Source of the DNA: Spirodela intermedia
Lineage: Eukaryota; Streptophyta; Magnoliopsida; Alismatales; Araceae
Direction: 5' to 3'
Assembly (NCBI GenBank): GCA_902729315.2
Contig: LR746277.1
Span: 1,059,001 to 1,123,000, forward strand
DNA: 64,000 bases
The notes under the pieces are model-generated. The model was not told where the DNA came from. It ran no database searches and worked only from the letters and a program-made list of their open reading frames with translations. Of the stretch, positions 35,192 through 47,975 are shown piece by piece; the first letter of the stretch is position 1; each line of letters opens with the position of its first letter. A program made the position numbers and the translations under genes.

Positions 35192-38100
35192 TCAGTTCCT
35201 TCCAAGGGAGTAGTAGTAGAAGCCCAGGGCCACCAGCACAAAGATGGCGGCGAGCGCAAGCGCTGCCCACTGCCAGTATGGGTGGGCCTTCTTCTTCCTG
35301 GGGATGGTGATCTTAGGGCGGCCGTCCAGGCCCCGTGGGCGGCCTCGGACCCTGGGTTTATCCTTCAACTCTCTAGCCTTTGATGGGACCAGGGCCTCCT
35401 TGGCTTCATCAGATTCCTGCTCCTCTGCCTTCAGATCTGCCTCAGACTGCTCCTCAGTGGTCTCAGATGCCAGCGTCCCAGCCTTCTTCTTCGCCTTCTT
35501 CTCTCTCTCCTGGAAAAATCCAAAACCTAGATGGTTTAGAAACAAGTGTGACGAACAGGGTACATGGAGATCGAAGTCTAGATCTTGCCTTCTGCTTCTT
35601 CTCGGCCTCTTTCTGGGCTCGTATAGCTGCCTTCGTGGCGGCCTTCTCGGCCTGCTTCTTCTTCCTCTCCAAAGCCTGCTTAGCCTTGGCTATCTCTTCC
35701 TCCCTCTTCATCTCCTTCAGTTTCTTGCTGTCTATTGCCACCGCTGCCAAGGCCGCTGGAGATTTCTCTGGCAAGGTGAAGGTCTCTGCATCGTCTCCTA
35801 TGCCACCCTTGTCCTTTGCTCCTGACCTGGCCAATTTCTCCCCTTCTTCCTTTAGAGCCTTCTGAGAAGGTATCTGTGGGGATGGAGCAGCAGGCTCCAA
35901 TGCCTTCAGCTGTTTTGCATCAACATCCCCCTTCCTGCTTTCTGCCAAAGGCTGTTGGGTTTCAGCCTTCTCCGGGGGAGCTGCAACCTCTGCAAGAATG
36001 GGTTTCTCATCAGGGTTCCTCATCCTGCCATCCCGGCTCAGCTGTCTCTTGTCGAGGGACAGCAAGATCCTCTTCTCATAGTCTTCTCTGAAGGCTTTGT
36101 CTCTGCTCCATTGAGAGATGAATTTACCGACCTGAACAGAAGGTGGGCCAACAAATAAGAAGAGTTTGAGCTTTCTATATGGGGTGGTGGGTGGGTCCAA
36201 GGGGATGTGGGAGATGGGGAGGCTGACCTCACTGTTGCTGAGTTCTTCCAGCGCTGCTACATCTTTCTTTGCCGCGAGATCTCTAGCATTGTTTAGGAGT
36301 GAGCGGTACAGGTAGTAGAATGCATTCTGAAAAGAAGAGATATGGGTAACTTCAGTCACAGGTCGTAGTGGAAGTACCAGACGAACTCACTCCTACCTAG
36401 AGTAGAAGAATGCATTCTGAAAATAAGAGATAATGATAACTTCACTCAAATGTCATGTAATGTATCCGACTTACCCAATTTGATCCCGGTGATAGAATTC
36501 ATTCTGAAAGGAAGAGACACAGGTAACTTCGCTCAAGTGTTCATGTAAAAATGTTACCAAACTAACCCAATTCAATCTTGGCATTAGAACGCATTATAAG
36601 CATAAGAAATCTTCATAGCTTAAGCCGGGACTTCGTCAGTCAATGTGGACTGAAGCAGATCAAGCCCTTTAGTTTCTCGTAGAATATGCATTATAAAAAG
36701 AAGAGACACAGGTGTACTCAAGTCACAATAGTTTCAGTCAATGAACTATGAAGCAGAGAGTTGCCCCGCAACTTGAGCATCATAACATTAAATCTAGTCC
36801 AAGTATCATATTATTCATCATATTCTTTTTCTCATATTTAAGAACATTTTCTGTGATCATTCCTCTTGAAAATTTAGTCAATGATATCCTTGATGTTTGG
36901 CAGAATCACTTAAAGTATATGGGAATCTAATTGGCAAGGTTGAGACGCTTTCAACTGAAATCCGAGAAAAGCCTCATAGATCAATGGGTATCAAATAGGA
37001 CAACATGCAAACCCAAGAACGGATCTGAGAGAAGTACATGCCCCGGGATGGTATCCATCAGAGATTTGAAAAATATCTCTCTGTTGCATCTACGTGAGAA
37101 CCACAGGATGACTATCGAGTTTCAAAGAAAGCATAATAAAAGCTCAAAGATGAAGATGCATGTCAGGAAGCACAAAAAAGGACGATAATATTTGCCTCCC
37201 CATTGTGTTCAACAACACTTAGGCCTGAGGTGTCACAGAGATAATGTCTAAAAATCAAATAGAATATATATCCGGAATTCTACGATTAGAGAGACATAAA
37301 TGAAGATAGTCATGTGATGACGTGGTACATATGATTAACCCAAAAGAAAAATATGAACAAAGAGTGTCATACCCCTTCGCTGCGAGTTTTCTTCAGTTCA
37401 TTGAATGTTTCGTACGACTTGTCCTTTTTCTGGGTAGCCTCAGCCAATTCCTCCTGCAAGGAAGCTATGTCCTCATCTATGGCTTTCAGTTCATCCTCCA
37501 AACTCTTTATCCTTGATCTTATTGCCTGTTTTTCCTTTCTCACTCCATCCAAATCAACTCCTATCAGCTGCAAAAGTAGTACAAGATTGAATGAAATCAT
37601 TTGAAAAGAGAGCAGGCAAACACTTATCTGTATTTCATTTGACACATATCAAGTCAATGAATAAGAAAATGAATCGATAATCACACATTTTATTTTAATC
37701 TACAGTTGGCTTCTCCGGAAGAAATAAGTGCCCTTACTTTAACCTGGTCTTGGATTGCTTCCTTTGGGCCCAGTGAATCCTGAAGCTTCGCCTTCATAGC
37801 CGCATTGGCAATAACCCTTTCTCTTGTCCCCTCAAGGTTCTTTATGTCTTTAAGCAGCTGCTTCTCCTCAGTTAATGTGTTGCTCTCATGTTGAATGCGA
37901 TAATGCAAGCTTTTTATCTGTTTTATCACCATAAAAGCGAAATTAGTAAGCACTTGATTTACAAATAGTTAAATATGTCGCATAAACCTAAGAAAATTTA
38001 ACTCACCAGAACGTCCAGTTCTTCCTCTGAAGAGCATATACCCATGCCTCTCTCTGCATTATTTGCATTACGTAACTTGCCCAGAGCAACTTGAAGAGGT

Positions 38101-38780
38101 TCCATTTCCTTCCTCTTTCCATCAATAACCGTACGAAACTGCCTGTCCTCAACAGTCAATGGCTTCAATTGTGATATCACTTGTGATCTCTCCGCCTGCA
38201 AGGAAGAATTTATGAGGTCAGTGTATTACAGGAAGAGCTCAGTGGCTTATAATTCCAATCATCAGCTCTAAGTAGAACAGCGGCCAGAACACTTTATCAT
38301 TAAACATAGTGAAGGGAAGAACAAGGGGTTCGGTTCTCCCAGATGTTAGTTCAAGGGCAATAACAGCAGGAAAATAAATAGATTTGAAAAATGAACAATA
38401 GCAAGGCATACCCTTTTCTTCTTTAATGCTTCAGTTATCAGGAATCGGTCTTTATTCCGCTTCTGGATCTCCTTGTCAACTTGTTCAAGTCTTGCTTTGA
38501 GCTTTGGGTCTTCATGGGACTGGTACTTGACAAAATAAAAAGTATGAATTTTCTGTGGTGCAGGCCACTCGTCAACAGCATCTTTAGGGAGGTTGTCATT
38601 TCTAGAATCATTTGTGTCTGCTATTGCTACTCCAACTGTCTCCTGTGTGCTATCTACCAAATCAAAATTTACGGTTTTCTCAAGTTCACATGGCTGATCC
38701 AGTTTCCCTGTCTTGTTCTGGTCAGCTGTATCCTCCACAGGCTGGGAAGTGAAATCATCTTTCAAGATCTCGACTCCCAT
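35192..38780 (-). CDS. PPI1: Proton pump-interactor (PPI1-type)
   Basis: The family binds the autoinhibitory C-terminus of the plasma-membrane H+-ATPase and stimulates it; the proteins are anchored in ER or plasma membrane by a C-terminal tail (family knowledge). Minus-strand coding exons: 38,780-38,412, 38,195-38,007, 37,917-37,738, 37,567-37,373, 36,326-36,228, 36,131-35,589 and 35,509-35,192. All are phase 0, giving 630 aa; Arabidopsis PPI1 has 612. Key motifs are FYFVKY-DPKLKARLEQVDKEIQ, a long coiled coil (about residues 90-320) with IKSLHYRIQHES and LIGVDLDGVRKE, DKRQLSRDGRMRNPDEKP, and a Lys/Glu-rich helix EMKREEEIAKAKQALERKKK. A basic linker and a C-terminal membrane segment at about 604-624 follow. 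The ATG at 38,780 begins MGVEILKDDF; an acceptor (TTTTCCAG) lies 4 bp upstream, so the leader is spliced. The last intron is GC-AG. The isoform number is uncertain. Confidence 0.96.
36313..36720 (-). repeat. Roughly 90-bp tandem repeat copying the 3' splice site of PPI1 coding intron 4
   Basis: The acceptor region of the exon starting at 36,326 is repeated upstream in the intron. ATTCTGAAA occurs at 36,324, 36,414 and 36,501 (plus strand), with more decayed copies near 36,594 and 36,690 that have lost the CAG. On the coding strand the first three read TTTCAG followed by AATGCATTC or AATGAATTC. The intervening sequence (AAGAGA-A--G-TAACTTC--TCA) is shared too. The copy next to the exon is used by the gene model because it alone continues into the conserved NAFYYLYRSLLN frame. 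Confidence 0.85.
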
Positions 38781-41700
38781 GACTCTGGAAAAGCTTAGCA
38801 CCTATAGTACCTATAAGATATCCAAATGTACGTAAAGGTCAACAAATAAACCTTCACAGGATAAGAATAGAAATACCATGAGATAGTGAGAAAATTAGGC
38901 TTTCGTTTTGCATAAATAACAATATTTTATAAGAGGAAAAGTACAAAATGACGGCACTCTGAAGGATTCTAAACTAAATATAAGCTAAACACCCCATCCC
39001 CAGGCTCAATGGAAAAAAAAAAACAATTTTGACAGTTTTCTGGAGGTATCATCATTATAAATATCTCCCCAGTTTCGGGGCAAAAGACCCACTGAAAGTA
39101 TCGTAAGGTTTCACAAAGCTTTTTAACTGATCGACACGCTAGACATTAACCTGGGAAAAGGCAGTATAACGAAGTTGCTGAAGGTAACAGCCACCAAAAG
39201 AGTAATCGAAAATCCAGTGGAGGTTGATGTCAACCCAAGAACCAAAAAGTGCATACCATGTGGTGCACTTATCCAGCTCATACTACCATACAGGGCAATT
39301 CCAAGAGGTTCCCTTGAAGTAAAATGGGAAGCCAGATGATGACATACATAGCAAAACTTGAAACAGGAATATGTAGTTTTCTTGGTGACAATAAAGTTGA
39401 TGAATTTGTCCATGTGATTCTAGAAATGTTGATGTCAACCCAAGAACCAAAAGTCTGTACCATGCGGTGCAAGAATTTGTACAAAAAAATCATGATTTCG
39501 ATTGCTTATATATTCCATGTAGTTAGCTATCACAAACATTATCTTTTCATCACTCGGTGCCATTATATTGCTTAAAACGCAAACGGCCACTGGTGAAGAT
39601 AAAAAAGAGAAAAAGTGGGAATTGGGCACCCAAAGAAGCTAGAACAGTTATTACTTGGACCATACGCAGACAAGACTGCCCAGGGTGGGTTCTACAGTAC
39701 GGGTTTCCAATAGGACTTCTGACAACTTGAATATGACAATTTGGGCTGATCCTCGAAACCATCAACTGGTTAACATCTTAAAAAATATCAAAGGTGTTGC
39801 AAGAATTACTCTACTGCCTAAATTCAGTATGTAAAGATACAATACTCCCTGCAAATACTACACTTTTCCGTCACTGCCTTTAAGCATACTATTCCCTCTT
39901 CTTACATCATTCGAATGACTATGTTGTAAACGCTTTTTGATTCTTCTAGTTCTCAGTTTTACATCCTCAGAAAGACAGGCCTCATGCCCATCAACTTCCC
40001 ATCAAGAAAAGGCAGAATATCAGACTAAGGTATGTTCTCTTGTTTAAAAAGAAGAAGACAATAATTAAGGAGAAAAAATTATGGATGTGACGTAGAACAG
40101 ATTCGTAGAAAATATAAAATGATAATATACCGCGGCTAAGAATACCCCAACAGATAAAAAGAGTAACACATAAATACAGTTGTCACGGTAGCATGTAAGG
40201 TTAACAAGTATTCTTCTTTCACGGTAAGTAACTACTTTTTATCTAGGAAATCTTCATGGTTAGACATTTCCTCGTTAAATTCTATTGTCTACTTTCAGCC
40301 TATTTAAAGAGTCACATACAATCGATGAAGATGATTTCTTTCAACATGTAAAATTAATTATTTTTATTCCTCTCCATCAACAATCAAAGAACAGTTGTAA
40401 ACTCAACAGAGCCTATGTTTTCATCCTCATGGACTCAAAGATCACACCTATCAATCCTTGTGGATTCATAGATTTAGAAATTCGTACGCCATAGATTCAT
40501 GGTCTGATTCCCTCACCAGTTTCCAACGCATTAGGATTTTACTCTGCCTTCATTCAATCCCTCATGGATTCAGAAATTTTTCTGGACCATTCAAAAGGCA
40601 ACCAAAATCTCCAATTCAATAAGGGAAATCAAAATGGGGAAGAAGACCTTCCTCTGTAACCTAACTCATTTCTTTTCCCAAACTAATAGGAGGTCACTTA
40701 GACCCTCTCAGATTTTTTTCTATCAACAAATATGATGACCATTAAAGAAATTACATTGAATGAATTGTTTCAGTACACCCTAACTAGGCCACAAAAAAAC
40801 TCGCGTAAACTTAGTTTATTAGCTCCTAAATCATACCTATAGCACATGCTCAAATCAGAAATGTTTCAGCACGTCTAATGTTCGTCACTTCAATTCTTGG
40901 ATTGATAAATGCCCAGATGATTATTTATAAAGTATTAAAGAATTAGCAGTTCCACTCAAATGTACCCCAAAGAAAAAAAATTCGAACTTAGTCCATGTTA
41001 CACTAAGGAGAAATCGCCAAGTGCTCAGCACGGTAAAGTATATTCTCCATATATTTAAGATACACCTTTTTCAGAGAGCAAGTTAAATGCTAAAACAAAT
41101 TCGAGCTCATAGATCCCTTAACTGAAAAACAAGGCATAATCAAAATAAATGTGATTTCTTTCAAATATCAGATCTTTCTGATATAGCTCTAACTGAAATA
41201 TTTATAGTTCCACATTGGTAAAAAAATGCCAAGATGCTCTCCTTTTACCATTCACACACTAATCACATATTTCCATGATTACCTATTCCAACAAACACAC
41301 TCTGAACTTGCTCCATGACATGCCTAGTCGACTTGTCCAAAACCTCCAATGTGCTAGGACCAATATTGGAGACATAAACTTAAGAATAAAGATAATAATA
41401 AATTCTCACTCAAATTTCCCACACCTTCCGTGCTCCCATACTTGACCCACAATTGATAAAATCCGATATCTATTCCTGTGTAGCATAAGATTACGAACTC
41501 AATTTTTACTCTTCTGTCGTACAAAAACAGAGAATCATTTCTTTTTATACAGACCCCATATCTACTAGATATGTTTGGACTTTTCTTGAACGTTGACGCC
41601 CCAACTTCTGCCTCTTTAGTTCACCGTACAGGGGTCAACAATTTCAAAATACACGATCAAAGGTAGAATAAAGATCCAGGCTAAGGTCAAAACCTTGCAA

Positions 41701-43874
41701 CATGCTACATTGAAGGAGTAGGATACGGCAAGGACCTCCACATCTTTCAGCAGTTCACCTCGTTAAGAATGTGTATATGAATTGAAAAAGAAGTCAGTTG
41801 ACGTGAAGATCCTGAAAGCATCAAGTAGCACAGTAAACTGTTCTTGCTTATCTAGTTAGAGGCAAGAATTATCACTGATATCTTGTCCCATGGATGTCCA
41901 AAACTCAATTGACTGGAGCATTGGCTTGTAGTAATCAATCTAGGCTTCTTTCTTAGTGATGACCTTGCCATTTTCAGAAACTTGTCGGTTTTAGCTCGCT
42001 CGTCCAGCTTCCTTCCAGACCAACACAAAGAAGGCACCTATGAGCAGCCAATAATCACCACAACAGAGGGTGAGTAGATTGCTAATCTGTTCTGCTACCG
42101 CACAGGATGTGCAGACGGTATGTGATCCCTGGGCGCTGAACCAGATGAATTGGTGACAGATTCCAGGGAAAAGCTAATAATGGAGGATGTAGAAGCCTCT
42201 CCGTTTTTCTAATATTTTTATTCGCGGAACTTGCCTAAGTCACCAAAATGAAAACGATTTTGCAACAGTATCGTGAAAAATCAAGCTAGGGCCAGCAAGA
42301 GAATTCTAAAGATTGTCATTAAATGCAGATCCCAACTACAGTAGGGATACTATCAAAGCAACATTTGCAGATTTTACTCATACTTAGAAAAGGATGTCAG
42401 TGGAGACTCAAATATAACAATACTGGACAAAGCTGGATATATAATTCTTAAAGATCCTACAAAAGGCAAAAGTCCAAACCTGAAGAAAGGGTACAAAACT
42501 GAAAACCAGCACTCAATTAGAAACTGATATCACCTATTCAAGGAGAATGGTAAGTACATTTATCAAAATAATTCCATAAAAACTAAAAATGAAAAAAAAG
42601 AAAAAGAGCTCCCATTGTTTATAAAAAACCAGCAAAATGATCCTGGACGGGATAAAGGTATAACCATCTAGAATGCCAATAAACCTTAAAAAAGATACAT
42701 TGCCAGGAGATTTGACAGAACATTCAGATCAAAGGAACTGTATCAAAATCTGATAGAGACATTAAGGTACACGAAGAAGAATAAGAAAGAAAAGGGGGAG
42801 AAATCCCAATGATTAAGACATGCGATCTGTTTAATAATACCATAAGCTACATTGAACTCCTCTACGGAAGAAAAAGTATCATCTAACCCGCACAGTAAGT
42901 AACAAAATACAGAGTAAAATGCTAAATATCCAGTAGGAATGATGGAAACGAGAGTCAGCCTAACTCGTTAAGTATGTTTGAAGCCATTCATTATCAATGC
43001 AAAGCCATTACCATCCTCACAAAAGAGAAAAATGCTTATCCACAATCTTTCAGATGTGGCAGAGAAAGAACACTTTGTTATCTTGTTTCCTTACTTTATA
43101 AAGAAAACAAGCACTCATTAATAGACAGTCACCAATCAGAAATATGAAACAAATAGTAGATCCACTATCCAAAGGTAATGGACCTTGCGCACTACATCAT
43201 TTAAATTTTGACAAGTAGACAATGGATCTGTATTTCATAACGGATCATGATCAGAAGTCACATGCATCAGAACAGGAAATATGGTAAATATTTATCAAAG
43301 GAAAGAAGATTAAAGACCAGATTTCGATTTGTGCCAAATGATCGAGAAGATGAAGGTTCCTAATGCGAGATATAGAAACACAAAATTACTCATACAAATG
43401 AACTAAAAAAAAGGAGAAAAATCAAATGAATGCATCGAAACAAAAAAAGTGAACACAGAAAATTACATGCACAGAACCTATCCGGGAAAAACTCTGGAGA
43501 AACTTTCATGAAACGTTTCACTAGTTATGCGAGCTAGATCTCCTTCACGGTTCTGTCAGAAGGCAGAAATCCCCCGTTTGCTTATTATGCCTGGACAAAA
43601 CGAAATGGCTAGCTCAATTTCGCGGGCAGAAAACCCATCGCACAGGGGACAGTATCATACACTATGGAGAAAACAGATCCGGGTTAATTAGGGCGTGAAA
43701 TATACAGATCCGTCCCCTCCCAATTTGACAAGATACCGGAACCAAAGATGCAGCCCCGGGGACAGCAGATCAAGAGAGACAAGACTCCGAGAAGGATCGA
43801 CAAATTGATGGATGGGCGTATAGACAGAGCTACAGAGAGAGAGAGAGAGAGAGAGAAGACAGAGATCAAAATAG

Positions 43875-43930
<56 letters not shown>

Positions 43931-44115
43931 GGAGGGGGGAGGGGTGGAACACAAACCAGGGATCCCACCGGTCGTCGCCAGAGACTGAGATCTGCTCAAG
44001 CAAAGGCAATTCCGCAGGATGCCAGAGATCCCCACGGCCGAGAAGAAGAAGAGGTGAAGGGGGGGGGGGTTAGAGAGAGAGAGAGAGAGAGAAAGTTTGG
44101 GGGGTTTCCTGCCCA
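38781..44115 (-). promoter_or_regulatory. Probable 5-kb leader intron and promoter of the PPI1-type gene
   Basis: The ATG at 38,780 is preceded on the minus strand by an acceptor-like TTTTCCAG, so an upstream non-coding exon is expected. The best candidate is the CT-rich (minus strand) block at 43,690-44,100, which looks like the leaders of other genes here. TTCCG/GTATCTTG near 43,738 is a possible donor. The 5 kb between is AT-rich and shows no gene. It has one direct repeat of about 45 bp (TTGATGTCAACCCAAGAACC at 39,224 and 39,429). Exon placement is inference. Confidence 0.45.
43829..44093 (+). repeat. GA microsatellites in the probable PPI1 leader
   Basis: Three GA tracts lie at about 43,834-43,856, 43,882-43,926 and 44,070-44,092, with a G10 run at about 44,059. 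On the gene strand these are CT tracts, the usual leader feature in this window. Open frames across them are low-complexity. Confidence 0.85.
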
Positions 44116-45229
44116 ATGTCACGTGGGTCAAATCGCATGACGCGTGGACCTCGCCATCGCCGTCGCTCGTTCGAGATGGTCCGAAGCACCGCAGGAACTC
44201 TAAAATCCACCGAATCTCCTAATCCAAACGTCGGATTCCGGACTACTACCGCTTGGAAAGCCGGTTGTCACGCTATTAATATCCTCGCCATATCGGATTA
44301 GTAACGGTGGATATTCACCCGATCACGGACTCCAAAGGATCTTGGCCGTACACCCATCCGTACTAGCGTCCCCTTAGAGTAAAGAATACTTTCAATTTAG
44401 ACAGACGTATTTAAATATATTTTGTAAAAATGCCCATCCTTATAAATTTAAAAAAATGTTAAAAAATGTGGGTATCATTACCAAAATTCACGTAATTCAT
44501 TGATACCGGTATTAAAAAATAAATATCCCCAATTTCCGAAATGTACGCAATACCATTTAGAAGTACAAAAATACCCTCAAAATAATAATTTATGTCATCC
44601 TTCCCTTCCAATCAGAAGAGAAACTAAATGGAGGTAGAACATGTCATGATGTCGACATGCCTATTTGAACATTGATTCTAGGACAAGAAAAACAGTTCAT
44701 TTTTAAAAATATGGGTTTTTCTCCAATCTTTTATTAGGTGGCATAAGGATATTTTTCCAATCTTATTACAGCTTATAGATGCTTTATTTTGAGAATTTTG
44801 GGAATTTTCATATATTTTAAGAGCATAAAATGAATACATAAGCTTGAAAATATTATATGAGATAATCAGATTGTTAATTATTTTTTAAAAATAAAAATTA
44901 AACCTAAGACAAGATTCTATTTATCGAAAACTCCACTATAGCATTTACTCTATCTCCCTCATTGCATCATTCTCTTCTTGACATCCTCTCTAAGTCAACT
45001 AGTCTTTCAAGTCCTATCCTTTAGTAATATCATTTCAAATGCCCTCTTGAGATAGCATTCTACCCTTTAAGTTAGTCTTTGTCAACCCTACCCCTCCCCA
45101 CAACGGCCAGTAAAATAGGTCTTTGTCTTGTTGAATTCTTTCATAATGGCATTATGGTTTTGAGAAAAATCAAAGAAGGATAAAATGATATACTACAATC
45201 ATATTTTTTAAAAAAATATTATAAATATT

Positions 45230-45600
45230 CGGATCAAGAGAATTTTTATTATTTAAATGCAAAACCTTTCATAAGATAGTATATAGCTCCCCCTAGTGTA
45301 TAAAAGTCAACAAAGTCAATGCAGCAAAAACTAATTGTTGAGAGGTTGACTATAAGCCAATATGTAGTTAGTTTAACATAAAATAAAGGTATTTGATTAA
45401 AAAATTACAAAAAAATCGGATCAAGAGATATTTTATTATTTTAATGTAAAAACTTTCATAAGATAGTAAGTTAGCACCCTCATGTGTAAAAGTCGACCAA
45501 GTCAATGCACCATAAACTAATTGTTGAGAGATTGACTAGAAGCCAATATAAAGGTATTTTGACATAATATAAAGGTATTTGATTTAATTAAGTGGAATTT
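45230..45600 (+). repeat. Tandem dimer, period 187 bp
   Basis: CGGATCAAGAGA occurs at 45,230 and 45,417. The copies share TTTCATAAGATAGTA, GTCAATGCA, ACTAATTGTTGAGAG and AAGGTATTTGATT in the same order. It is not related to the other dimers in this window. Confidence 0.85.
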
Positions 45601-46764
45601 ACTGAACACTTTTCATATCATTGCCCCCACATGATGATAGAGAAACCTCAACATCATTATAGGAATTTATCAATCTCTTGATCTCCTCTTATGCATTCAA
45701 AGCTACCAAAGCATAAGTCTACACCTTCAATTATTCTCTCAAGCTCTATTTTATTTTCATTAAATTATAAAAAGAAATTCAAGGTCAACAAAGCTCTGAA
45801 TATTTGGCTAGAACCCATGCTATAAAAAAATATCAATCTTTTTTGGGCTAAATAGGGTTAGAATCTTATGCAATATCAACGAGTTCCAATCATGAACTAT
45901 ACTCAACATATAGATTGACATATAGTGGTACCTATGGAAGAGCTCTAAGAAGGTTCTGGATATACTTGAGACCGATATGTTGAATGAGTCTATTCTTACC
46001 ACATACAGTGGGAATTTGAAAAGACCTAGTTACCCCTTATTTTAGTTCATAGTGCTTTGATAATACATCGATGTTGTCTCTATTACATTAATGGTCTAGG
46101 ACTTGGACCAGTCTATTGATTCCCTCTTTATTATATCATTACACTGGACCACTGTATTTATACCATTAATGCTATAGTTTGACAATTGAGTGAAGAAATT
46201 AAATATTTAAGTATTTTGTCTCCATATTCCTAGTTTGCCATGATATGATTTATTTTTTCCCAGAAAAAAAGAAGAAAGTTGATTATTGGAATGTAAATAG
46301 AAGAAAATAAATTATTTTAAAATATAATCATTTGTTTATGAGGTCTCTTTTATTGGAAGTTGTCCTCGTAATACTCTCAGGGAAGAATTTTGGTAATTGT
46401 ATTTTATAAAATTGCATGTATAGTGTCAACGACTTTGACTAAATAAGATGCCATATAAATTATTATCTAAATAGGGTAAAATAGCAGTAAGCAAGGACCT
46501 TACCCCACTTGGATGATACGAAGCGGCTGCCCATGTACGGTCTCACGTTTAACATATTTGCACCGTGAAGAACACCACACCGTAGCTAGCCCGGTCTAAG
46601 TGGGCCTGGAGTGAAGGGCCCACGTGGCTGGTCTAGTCAGACCCGAAAGGGTGGGTGGCGTTAACGTCATGCGCCTTGCGAGCCACGTGGCAAATGAAGC
46701 CCTCCCGACGAAACTTCTACCACCAAAGATATTTTCATCCCACATGATGACGCCATTTTAAAAG

Positions 46765-46768
<4 letters not shown>

Positions 46769-46826
<58 letters not shown>
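46769..46826 (+). repeat. GA microsatellite
   Basis: A pure GA tract of about 58 bp in non-coding DNA, preceded by TAAAAGTAGATA. Confidence 0.95.
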
Positions 46827-46828
<2 letters not shown>

Positions 46829-47830
46829 CCTGCAAATAGACCCTCAAAAATCGCGGCAATAGCACTTTAGAGATGGGGGGTTAGGATAAAAAACAAGGTG
46901 CCGGTAGAAGCTCACCGTAGATTTTCAGAAAACCCGAAAATTTAGCGTGAATTTACCCTCAAATAGAAGTATATATACAAAAATGTTATTTTCAGTTCTA
47001 TATGAGATGTTGACAGCAGGCGCGAAAATCCAATCATGACACCTGTTCGACATGACGAACGGCTGGGATTCTTCCCACGCCAGACGGCAAGATGGCATGG
47101 TGATGCGACACGTTGCAGTTTGGACGGCTGAGATGCCTGCGGACCGCCGGATGAGGGCGGATCTGCTCCAGGTGTGGTTACCGCGGAGCCTCCCCTCAGT
47201 GAGCAGGTAACGGTTAATTTGGAAGAGGCGTGCTAGATAGAGGAAAAGAAAGAACTCACCTGTAATCGATTGAGAGCGCGAGCTCTAGAGAGAGAAACAG
47301 CGGAGCTTGTCGCAAGAAGCCAATATTGGAAAAATGAGCAGAAAGCAGAGAAGAGAGAGAGACATTAACTCCTCGCGGCTGGATTGGGTGCTCCGTTCTT
47401 CCTGGTGGGTCAAAATGCCCCGCGACAGAGAGGCCAAATCTGGAGAGCGAAAGAGTAGGCCGCAAGAGAAGGCATCCGGGTCAGGGAGAGACCGGAGATG
47501 ACGAAGGAGACGTATAGAGAGAGAGATAGGAAGAGGGCACGCATTTTTCGATGCGGTGCGGCTGCGTGATGGGTGATGGGTGGGGAGCTATGTCGACAGA
47601 CGGGGAAAACCCAGATAAAAAATTCTCCCAGTTAATTCCCTGTGACCGGCAAACATGGTAAAAAGGAGGGAGAGACTCGGAGTTTCTGAGCGATCACGTC
47701 TCTGCCATCATCGAATGGAGGGCGGAGTTTGATTCCCGGAAGCAATTTAATTGAAAACTCGAAGTTTGATTTCGAAAAGGGCCGCAGAGCCCACACCCGG
47801 ACGGGACGACCTCCCATCTCTCTCTATCTC

Positions 47831-47943
47831 TAACCCCCCCAGCCCCCCCTTCAAGGCGGTTTCAGTACCGAATACGCCCTCTTCCACTCCCCTTTTCCCG
47901 TTCACAATCCCGTTTCCTCCCCACCTTCCTTCCTTTATCCCTC

Positions 47944-47975
<32 letters not shown>

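Larger units (their letters stand above)
44116..47830. other. Intergenic region between divergent PPI1 and RING genes
   Basis: The two flanking genes point away from each other, so this block holds both promoters. It is AT-rich from 44,380 to about 46,480, then mixed in composition. No gene is seen. A tandem dimer lies at 45,230-45,600 and a GA tract of about 29 repeats at 46,769-46,826. Frames at 47,256-47,501 are not convincing. Confidence 0.5.

Noticed and set aside
43688-44140. Open frames of 130-147 aa on both strands
   Set aside because: They are products of GA/CT microsatellites (Arg-Glu or Leu-Ser runs) in a probable leader.
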